NCBI RefSeq assembly: GCF_002288925.2
Contig: NW_022098045.1
Span: 9,216,535-9,280,534 of the forward strand
From: Delphinapterus leucas
Taxonomy: Eukaryota > Chordata > Mammalia > Artiodactyla > Monodontidae
Reading direction: 5' to 3'
DNA length: 64,000 nt
Shown here: positions 56,342-64,000 of the stretch, in pieces
How the letters are laid out: each line of letters begins with the position of its first letter
How positions within the stretch are numbered: the first letter of the stretch is position 1
Program-made: the position numbers and the translations under genes
The notes under the pieces: model-generated
Seen by the model: only the letters and a program-made list of their open reading frames with translations
Database searches by the model: none
Told to the model about the DNA's origin: nothing

Positions 56342-56679
56342 CTCTTCTTGCCTGTTCACTCGATGCCAGCCCCTGGATGCCAGCTGTTGTACTTACTATT
56401 GTACTTTTCAAGGTACTGTACTATAAGAGCAAAAGTATTTTCTTTATTTTTTGTGTCTGTTTTTTATGTATTATTTGTGTGAAAAGTATTATAAACCTAT
56501 TACAGTACAGTACTATATAGCTGATTGTGTTAGCTGGGTACCTAGGCTAACTTTGTTGGACTTAAAAACAAACTGGACTTATGAATGAGCTCTCAGAATA
56601 GAACTTGTTCGTATGTAGAAGACTTACTGTATCCTGAACTCCCTTACTGGCTTCTCCTGGGAACGCTTCCCTCGCATGT

Positions 56680-56975
56680 ATCCCCCTGCAAAATTCATAC
56701 CTGTGCTTCTAAGTTATGCTTAATTATCACTTCTGTGAAGTGTCCCTGACCACCTAGGGAGAGAGAATCAATCACTCCTTCCCCTGTGCCACTGCTGACT
56801 TCTCCAGCAACTTCAAAGCTTGCATTTAAGCAAGTCCATGTTTACAAGTCAACGAACTGTCTCTCTTATTGGTCAGTGAGCACTTTGAAGGCAGGGGTAT
56901 GGTTACATTACTATCCATGAGAATATCTCCTGTAACCATTAGGGACACAGGACATATTTGTTCATTAGAAAATTA
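56680..56975 (+). repeat. L2 LINE fragment
   Basis: The words 'tgaagtgtccctgaccacct', 'cactttgaaggcaggggtat' and 'gacacaggacatatttgttc' follow the L2 3' end in the sense direction. Confidence 0.6.
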
Positions 56976-57845
56976 TTTCCATTGACTTGAAATCTTCCTT
57001 GTAATCTTCACTTTTGGACCCTTACTCTTCTCTTTTACACAATAAACTAAAACCTTCTGACAGTGGTTATTTCTCACCAGGTTTTCCCTTCAGGCTCAAC
57101 AACTCTGGGTCCTGCCAAAGTCTCACCTGGCTTTGATTCCTAAAACTTCACTATCCTTATCACTGTCTTCTTGGTGCTCCGGAGTTTATCAATATCCCTC
57201 TAAAAGCTTCAGAACTGAAAACAATAGGATGAAAAAATGTTAGGATGGAATAATACAGATATGGTTTAGCAACCCAGTTGGCCACAGACCTCTAGTCTTC
57301 CTCCATCTGGATGTGGGATTTTTCTTAGTGAGACTGAGATGGCTGCTAAAAGCACCTGTGTGATGTCACACTATTGGTCCAGTGGAAAGACAGGTCAATT
57401 TAAATCACTAGGGTCCTTTATGTGAACTTTGTAAGACCCATTTTCTCCACTTGAATTTACAAGAGTGAGTTTTGAACCTAACAGTCTGTCAAGCTTCATC
57501 TGATTTGTTTGTATTATTGTTTTATTGCAGCAAAACAAAAAATGTTTTGAATATTGATGCCACATCGGTTTTGTGACCTTTTCAGTCTTCCTGGTCAGTG
57601 ATAAAAATGAGGGCAGACCAGGACAGAGTGAGAATGCTGTTATTCCTTTCCAAACCTGTATCCAGGCTACACTGACACCCATCCACAGTCTGTGGGCACC
57701 ATTGTTCAGCGAGCTCTGAATTCTGTGCTGTGAAAGGCCTGAATTTGTTCACCAATAGAATAAAATGAATACTTATCTGAAAAATTGGCAAAAATCAAGT
57801 GTTCTTATGACTTCAAAATTTACCTAATCTATGGAGTGAAATTAC
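56976..57845. other. Non-coding stretch, nothing recognised
   Basis: A 95-codon reverse frame at 57395-57682 shows no motif. No repeat family recognised. Confidence 0.4.
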
Positions 57846-57847
57846 AG

Positions 57848-58085
57848 AGCAATTAAGAACATGAATTTAGAGTCTGACACAGATACATCTGAGCTGTGGC
57901 GCTCAGTTTTTGTGACATTAAACAAGTTTCTAACATCTGTATGCCACAGCTTCTCTACCCCTTCAGTAAGAATAAGAATGGTTTCTATTGCATAAGATAG
58001 CTGTAACTGAATGAGTTTATCTCTATCGAGAGTTTAACAGAGAACCTAACATACAGCAGTAAGTTCAATACACGTTATTACAAAC
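57848..58085 (+). repeat. MIR SINE
   Basis: Nearly full MIR in sense order: 'agagcaattaagaacatgaa', 'atctgagctgtggcgctcag', 'cccttcagtaagaataagaa' and 'gaacctaacatacagcagta'. Confidence 0.75.
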
Positions 58086-58094
58086 TAATGGGCA

Positions 58095-58910
58095 CATTGG
58101 GGAGGGGCTTGCTGCTTTAGGGGAAGCAATTCTGGTCACCAATTCAGCGTGTGGAGGGGGTTTTCCCACTCTTACCAAGCAATTCTCCAACACCAACTGG
58201 GGCTCCTACAATTCAGCTGAATTCTGAGTCGGATCCCACAGGCTAAGGGCACAGTCCTACAAGGCTGCCTGCCTCCCCCTCTTCAGATGCCAATCGCAAG
58301 TCCGGGCTGTCACCTGTATTTCTGACCTGTTGGCTATATTTTGAAAATTCCCACAACCTTCTCCTTGGGTTTGATTAATTTGCTAGAGTGGCTCACAGAA
58401 CTCAGAGACATATTTACTTACTAGACCACCAGTTTGTTATAAAAGGATATAACTCGGGAACAGCCAGATGGAAGAGATGCAAAGGGCAAGATACAGGGAA
58501 AGGGCAGGGAGCTTCCATGCCCTCTTTGAGCACTCCACTCTTCCCGAATCTCCACGTGTTCACCAGCCCAGAAGTTCTCTGAAGACCCTCTTTTGGGTTT
58601 TTATGGAGGATTTATTTCACAGGCATGATTGATCAAATCATTGGCCATTGGTGATTGAATCAACTTCTAGGCCCTCTCCCCTTCCCTGGGGTCAAGGGAT
58701 GGGGGTGGGACTAAAAGATCCAACCCTTTGATCCCATGATTGGTTCATGGTTGATTCTCCGGGCAACCAGCATCCATCCTTAAGTTTGGTCCAAAAGCCA
58801 CCTCGTTAATACAACAAAAGACGCCCTTATCACTCTCGTCACTTAGGAAATCCTAAGAGTTTAGGAGCTGTGTGCCAGAAACAGGGACGAAGACCAAATA
58901 TGTAGTTCTT
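58095..58910 (-). mobile_element. Solo LTR-like repeat, family not assigned
   Basis: The stretch contains 'tttgctagagtggctcacag', 'tttgggtttttatggaggat', 'aatcattggccattggtgat' and 'tcacttaggaaatcctaaga', a set I remember from one mammalian LTR-type family with these words in this order. No retroviral genes are attached. Strand is uncertain. Confidence 0.55.
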
Positions 58911-59545
58911 ACTCTAAAGCACAGTATCACAGGGGAGGATCAGTCAGAAGGCCTCACTGAGAAGGAGACATCTGAGCCGAGCTGATGAAGAAGAGGGACT
59001 GAGCCATGGTGCTGTCTGGGGAAGACTGCTCCAGGCCAAGGGGATGGTTAGGACAAGTCTTAGTGTGTGTGAGGACTAACAAGGTGAGCGTGACTCGATC
59101 TGAATGAACAAGGGGGAAGATGGTGGGGGAGAGGCAGGGTTATGTCTTTCTTACAGGACCTCGGATTTCACTTTGAGTGAAATGTGAAAGCACTTTAGGA
59201 ATGTGAATGATGGGATGGGTGGCATAAGGGGACCGTGCTCTAAACCAACCACCCTAGCTAGTGTGTGGCATAGGGGCCATAGGAAGGCAAGGGTTTGGGA
59301 CTGTTGCAATAATCCAGTAAAACATGATAGCAATCCAGTAAAACATGATAGCATCTTGACGGGGGAAATGCTGGAAGTGGAGAGAAGTATTCAGTCTCTA
59401 GATGTATTTGACAGTGCCATCTACAGAACTATTGACATACAGTGAAAGAGAGAGGGGTCCAGGGTGAGGCCAAGTGATTCATTCTGAGCAACCCAGAAGA
59501 TCGAATGGTATTTATTGAGTGGAACAATGAGAAGAGGCACAGATT
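58911..59545. other. Non-coding stretch with a 21-bp tandem duplication
   Basis: Nothing recognised besides the duplication at 59311-59352. Confidence 0.45.
59311..59352. repeat. Perfect 21-bp tandem duplication
   Basis: A 21-bp unit starting AATCCAGTAAAAC and ending GATAGC is repeated twice head to tail without mismatch. Confidence 0.92.
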
Positions 59546-59905
59546 GGGGAAGTGTATCCATCAGGTTATGCTGTGGTAACAAACAGACCCCCAAGTTTCA
59601 CTCGATTAACCCACAAAATTCTCTCTGTCACTCATAGTGCATGTCTACTGCCATGGCAGGGAGCTTTTCTCTGATTATTAATCTGGGGACCCAGGGGGAC
59701 TGAGGCCCTAGGGAACCTAGTGAATTGTACTCTGGCTTCTCAAGCTCCTGCTGGGAAGTGAAGTCACTTCCCCTCACATTTAATCAGACAAAAGCCACCA
59801 CAGAGCTCTGCCTAGCTTCAAAGGAGATGATGGGAAATGCAACCCTACCACATGTCTGGGAATCCGAGAGGTGAAAATATTTGGTGACTAGTACCAATGA
59901 CTACC
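59546..59905 (-). repeat. Old interspersed repeat, LTR-like, family not assigned
   Basis: The words 'atcaggttatgctgtggtaa', 'gcatgtctactgccatggc', 'gggaagtgaagtcacttccc' and 'gaaaatatttggtgactagt' belong together in a known dispersed mammalian repeat, but I could not name it. Confidence 0.5.
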
Positions 59906-60070
59906 GCTGAAGAGAAAATCAGGAGGTTTTTGGTTTTTGGACACAGCCATCCAAGTGGAGGTGTAGTGCACAAGTTTGAGGCCCAGGAGACAGTAAGGGG
60001 TGGACCCTAGCTTGTGGAACCAAGAGTTATATAATTCTAGGGGAAGTTTTTCTAAGTCAAAGAATTCAAG

Positions 60071-60562
60071 GGGGAGGGATAAATTAGGAGCTGGGAATTA
60101 ATATGTACACTACCAAACGTAAAATGGATGGCTAGTGGGAAGCTGCTTCATAGCACAGGGAGATCAGCTCGATGCTTTGTGACCACCTAGAGGGGTGGGA
60201 TAGGGAGGGTGGGAGGGAGATGCAATAGGGAGGGGATATGGGGACATATGTATGAGTATAGCTGATACACTTTGTTGTACAAGAGAAACTAACACAACAT
60301 TGTAAAGGAATTATACTCCAATAAAGATATAAAAAACCGGATGTGTCTCCCCCCCCTCAAAAAAACCCAGATACACAATACTATGTATAAAATAGATTAA
60401 CAACAAGGACCTACCATATAGCACAGGGAAATATATTCAATATCTTACAATAATGTATAATGGAAAAGAATACGTATATGTGTATAACTGAATTACTTTA
60501 CTGTATACCTGAAACTAACACAACACTGTAAATCAACTATACTTCAATTAAAGAAAAAAAGA
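60071..60562 (+). mobile_element. Composite L1 insertion carrying two L1 3' ends
   Basis: A perfect 13-bp duplication, CAAAGAATTCAAG, lies at 60058-60070 and 60563-60575. The insert between starts with one L1 3'UTR ending 'actccaataaagatataaaa' (60071-60338) and has a short spacer with a C run. A second L1 3'UTR of a different subtype follows, ending 'acttcaattaaagaaaaa' (about 60370-60562). One duplication around both pieces points to a single insertion event. Confidence 0.85.
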
Positions 60563-60575
60563 CAAAGAATTCAAG

Positions 60576-61084
60576 ACTCAATTCAAAATTAGGTACAGCA
60601 TCTTAGAAGGGGTTGTACAAGTGAGAGGCCCTAAAGGTTAAGCTATGCAAGCTTCGAAGTGAATCCATCTCTGAGAAGAAGGCCTAGCACTGCAGATGGG
60701 GAGTCACCCGGTAACAGTCACCGGGTGACAGAGGGTTTTAAAGCAATGAGACTGAATGAAGTATGTAGTGATGATAAATAAAGGAGTCCCTGATCCCTGG
60801 GGTAATCCAGTGTTTTGAGATTAAAAAGCAGTCAGCAAAGGAAACTGAGAAGTAGCCAACGAGATAGATTTGATAACAAAAAAATGTTTTCTCTTTACAT
60901 GGACTTTGTGCTTGCTCCCTTATACTCTGCTATTTATTTTTTATTACATCTCTTTTCTTGAACTACTGCAAAATGGAGAGTCCTGGATCATTTGACTTTT
61001 CACACCTGCATTCAAAAACCTGGGGTGGCCTCAGACCAATTCAGTTCAAAGAGAAATTCAGCATTGAACCAGCAGTATAAGGAG
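60576..61084. other. Non-coding stretch with a perfect hairpin
   Basis: Nothing recognised besides the inverted repeat at 60703-60729. Confidence 0.45.
60703..60729. other. Perfect 10-bp inverted repeat (hairpin)
   Basis: Arms GTCACCCGGT and ACCGGGTGAC are exact reverse complements around a 7-base loop AACAGTC. Confidence 0.9.
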
Positions 61085-61260
61085 AAAGAATAGACTACAG
61101 GTCAAGAGAGGAAATCTTAACTTCTAGCCCTGTCACCAATTTATCAGTTCACTAGCTCCGGGTCACATAAATCCTCTGGACCTTAGTATATGCATCTATA
61201 AAATGAGGGCTATATTATTTTCTCCAGAGTCCTTTATGACTCTGCCATTTCACCCACATA
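61085..61260 (+). repeat. MIR SINE
   Basis: The words 'ctagctccgggtcacataaa', 'tcctctggaccttagtatat' and 'gcatctataaaatgagggct' follow MIR in the sense direction. Confidence 0.7.
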
Positions 61261-61565
61261 TTCCATGTCACCATGGGTTGGAACTCAGGACTGGATCACA
61301 TCAATTTTCGTGATATGTATTTAATAGCATTCACTGATTTGTGTAAACATTTCAAGTTCCCTATTCATTTTACGTTGATTAAGATTGATGCACTTGAAGG
61401 TAATAAATAAAGTATGGAACCTTAAAAGGATGTTTGGCAATAAAATGGAATGATTGTAGTTGCAGAGTTCAAGGTAAACTGTATTTACCTAATACCTTTA
61501 TAAACCTCCTCTTTACTAGAGGGATTTAATTAACGGCAGACTCCAACTAGCACATAATTTAATCA
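61261..61565. other. Non-coding AT-rich stretch
   Basis: Nothing recognised. Confidence 0.45.
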
Positions 61566-62012
61566 TAAAAGAGACAGTTTTCTAGGGCTGCTGTAGCAAA
61601 ATACCACAAACTGAGTGGCTTAAACAGAAATGTATTATCTCTGGGCTCTAGAGGCCAGAAGTCTGAGATACAGGTGTCAGCAGGGCTATGATCCCTCTGA
61701 AGACACAAGGGAAGGCCTCTCTTCTACCTTCTGGTGGTCCCTTGGCTAGTGGCAGTGTAACCCCATCTCTACATGATGTTCTCCCTGTGTATGTCTGTCT
61801 TCACATTTCCCCCTTTTGAAGGATGCCAGTTGTATTGTTTTAGGGCCCACGCTAATAACCTCACTTTAACTTGATTACCTCTGAGAAGACCCTGTCTCCA
61901 AATACGGTCACATTCTGAAGTACTGAGACTAGGAGTTGCACGTAGGTACCAATTCTAGGTGCCAGGATTCCAACACATCTTTTTAGGGGGGACACAATTT
62001 GGCCCATAACAC
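61566..62012 (-). mobile_element. MaLR solo LTR, MLT1/MST-type, reverse strand
   Basis: The order 'ctagggctgctgtagcaaaa', 'gagtggcttaaacagaaatg', 'ccctgtctccaaatacggtc' and 'acacaatttggcccataaca' is the reverse complement of an MLT1/MST-type LTR. About 445 bp, no internal region. Confidence 0.75.
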
Positions 62013-62223
62013 AAACGACTGCTGCCCCCAGCCTCAGTTCCTCTTCATCCTCAAGGACACCCACACTGTGAGTCTTCTTCTCCCAGGGCTTTTATCTCTG
62101 CCTTCTTAACAGTTTATGAATCTATTTCCTCCTCTCTATCTTCCCTGTTTCGGCTCAGACCCTCCTAACTTATTGTCTGGTCTAAGACAAGGATTTCCTA
62201 TCCAGTTCCTCTACGTTATTCTT

Positions 62224-62412
62224 TTTTTTTTTTTTTGCGGTACGCGGGCCTCTCACTGCTGTGGCCTCTCCGGTTGCGGAGCACAGGCTCAGCGGCCATG
62301 GCTCACGGCCCCAGCCGCTCCGCGGCATGGGAGGTCTTCCCGGACCGGGGCACGAACCCGTGTCCCCTGCATCGGCAGGCAGACCCCCAACCACTGCGCC
62401 ACCAGGGAAGCC
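62224..62412 (-). mobile_element. Cetacean CHR-2-type SINE, reverse strand, with a 15-bp internal deletion
   Basis: A perfect 16-bp target duplication, CCTCTACGTTATTCTT, lies at 62208-62223 and 62413-62428. Compared with the other copies, 15 bases are missing between two CAGGCT direct repeats near 62285. Frames of 65-136 codons in and around it are SINE-derived. Confidence 0.95.
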
Positions 62413-62514
62413 CCTCTACGTTATTCTTATGATCACCCCTACCGCAGCCCCAATTCTCCATCCTCCCCACTCCCTCCCCTCAGCATCAATTCATCCTCTG
62501 CTGAGCAGCCAGTG

Positions 62515-62665
62515 TTTTCTTGCTAAAATGCACCTCTGACCTTGTCACCTCACTGCTAAAATCCCTCAGTGGTTTCACATAGACCTTTGGATATAGTGCA
62601 ATTTCTCAGCACAGATCTCCAACCTCTCCTCTAGATCCTGACTACATCTCAAGCCTCAGCTTGAA
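62515..62665 (+). repeat. L2 LINE fragment
   Basis: The words 'tctgaccttgtcacctcact', 'gctaaaatccctcagtggtt' and 'ccaacctctcctctagatcc' follow L2 in the sense direction. Confidence 0.65.
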
Positions 62666-62767
62666 CCCTAACTCAGCCGTAACAAACACGAGGTGGTTCT
62701 TTGAATAGTGTATTTTGTTTGTGCCCTATAGGAAGGCTGCTCCCTGCATATCAAGAGTCTCTGTGTC

Positions 62768-62977
62768 GGGCTTCCCTGGTGCCACAGTGGTTGAGAGTCC
62801 GCCTGCCGATGCAGGGGACACGAGTTTGTGCCCCGGTCCGGGAGGATCCCACATGCCACGGAGCGGCTGGGCCCGTGAGCCATGGCCGCTGAACCTGCGC
62901 GTCCGGAGCCTGTGCTCTGCAATGGGAGAGGCCAAAAAAGTGAGAGACCCCCGTACCGCAAAAAAAAAAAAAAAAAA
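62768..62977 (+). mobile_element. Cetacean CHR-2-type SINE
   Basis: Full-length SINE with an A tail. A perfect 15-bp duplication, AAGAGTCTCTGTGTC, lies at 62753-62767 and 62978-62992. The box A region reads TGGTGCCACAGTGG instead of TGGTGGCGCAGTGG, so its pol III promoter is probably weakened. It stands head to head with the SINE at 62224, about 355 bp away. Confidence 0.95.
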
Positions 62978-62992
62978 AAGAGTCTCTGTGTC

Positions 62993-64000
62993 AAGTGGGA
63001 AAAGGTACCCTATCGGGGAGGATGAATTACAATAAAGTCCCCCTTCCTCCTGTTGGAGGCAGCCTCCGTATATGTTCATACGCAGCTTGGGGCTGGATTT
63101 CAGTGCCCACTCCTCCTCTACTCCAGCACAGAACTAAATAATATAACCATGTATGGCTTCCCGGCCCTGTACACACATGCAGTAGGAATTCCCCAGGCAA
63201 ACTTTCATAAGATCTCAGGTTTGCATCTGCCAGAAAAAGCTCTCTGATCTCCCAAGCGGATTAGCTAAAGAATCGAGGATTCTGTGGGAACATCAAGGCA
63301 GGACCGACTCCCAACACCTGTTGCGCTGCAAGGGGGTTTCCTCAGCGGAAGGTGAGCTCCTTCAACATAGGTGCTGGGTCTTAGCCACGCCCCACTATGT
63401 CAGTGCTCAGCATGGTGTGTAGCATACTCGGTGCATCTCAGATGAGATTTTTCCATTTTTTTCTTGACAAGTAGAGAATCTGTGAATTCAAAAGTGCTGG
63501 AATAGCTGCAAACACCGCAAGCTGCTGATGGTGTGAACCTGGGCAAAGTCCCACGCAGGCTGGCCTGCTCTGGAGGGAAGCTGCTTAGTGCCAGGGAGCC
63601 GTCCTAGATGGTGGTTCTGGTCCCAAGCCATTCACCAAGCAGCTTGATGGCTAGAGGAATCAATCCCTTGGTAAAACCTTTAAAGCTCTTCTATTTTGTG
63701 GTTTTATAAGGTTCTCTTGTCCACATTTCTCCCCTCGCTGCCTAAATTAAAAAATTTTTCTCTACTATATGCCCTAAAACTCCACCAGCTAGAAAGTGAA
63801 CATGAAATGATTCTCAGTCAATCACACAATCATATGAGTTAGATTGATAAATTTAAACCTTCAAATTGCTAGTTAAAATCAAGAGTCCTGGAAGAAATGT
63901 ACATCTTGATTTGGAGAGAGGAGTGAGGGGAAGCTCCAGGGCACAGACCATGTGAAGGTAGAAGGATGGGAGCTGGGACTGTGCCAGCCTTACTGGGAAG
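62993..64000. other. Non-coding stretch to the window end
   Basis: No repeat family, exon or RNA recognised in the last kilobase. Confidence 0.4.

Larger units (their letters stand above)
55450..56629 (+). mobile_element. pogo/Tigger-type DNA transposon interrupted by a SINE
   Basis: The ends are CAGCAAGTCC and GACTTACTG, with TA on both sides (55448-55449 and 56630-56631). Same family as the element at 31194-31611, in the opposite direction. It carries a 5' leader, the start of a transposase frame at 55657, and a long C-terminal part ending at 56341, then a 3' region. The central transposase is deleted, and a CHR-2 SINE sits near the start of the frame. Confidence 0.9.

Noticed and set aside
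1..64000. CRISPR arrays, operons, bacterial promoters, riboswitches
   Set aside because: The sequence is a mammalian nuclear genome; no spaced direct-repeat array or other prokaryotic feature was seen.

Overview
This is a gene-poor mammalian genomic window, almost certainly from a cetacean and probably a toothed whale. The main evidence is seven copies of the roughly 200-bp tRNA-derived cetacean SINE (CHR-2 type; head GGCTTCCCTGGTGGCGCAG) and one CHR-1-type copy. L1 copies of the cetartiodactyl type are also present, over a background of mammal-wide repeats (MIR, L2, MaLR LTRs, MER5A, MER20, Tigger). I see no intact, recognisable protein-coding gene, no rRNA, tRNA or snRNA gene and no CRISPR array. 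Family names are from memory of consensus sequences and no database was searched.

Layout. 1-11 kb: non-coding sequence with old repeats, an excellent CTCF-type motif near 6.01 kb and a MaLR LTR at 8.3 kb. 11.3-12.8 kb: a young L1 3' end with a 5' inversion. 13-31 kb: non-coding, with MER5A, MaLR, MIR, one SINE at 17.4 kb, a short L1 tail at 20.8 kb, a Tigger2/MER2-like element at 21.2 kb, an LTR at 24.5 kb, MER20 at 26.7 kb and a SINE at 28.3 kb. 31-34 kb: a pogo/Tigger-type element, two SINEs head to head, a second MER20 and a CHR-1 SINE. 36.6-40.6 kb: a long reverse-strand L1 with 5'UTR, ORF1 and the ORF2 endonuclease, but with the reverse transcriptase core deleted. 41.0-41.65 kb: a 5'-truncated L1 that appears to carry a 3' transduction. 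43-51 kb: the least repetitive part, with candidate reverse-strand exons at 43.05-43.56 and 48.77-49.02 kb, a small CpG-rich patch, and CTCF-like motifs at 49.5, 50.6 and 50.9 kb. 47.7-48.2 kb: a Tigger1-derived element. 55.4-56.6 kb: a second copy of the 31-kb pogo/Tigger family, keeping the two ends of a transposase frame and split by a SINE. 58-64 kb: LTRs, a composite L1 insertion at 60.1-60.6 kb and two more SINEs.

The open reading frames longer than about 80 codons that I could place lie mostly in repeats: SINEs are open in several frames on both strands, and the L1 and Tigger remnants supply the rest. The best candidates for undescribed biology are the possible spliced reverse-strand gene at 43-49 kb, the SINE-split Tigger transposase remnant, and two L1 insertions that seem to carry extra 3' sequence. 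None of these is a new system on sequence evidence alone.
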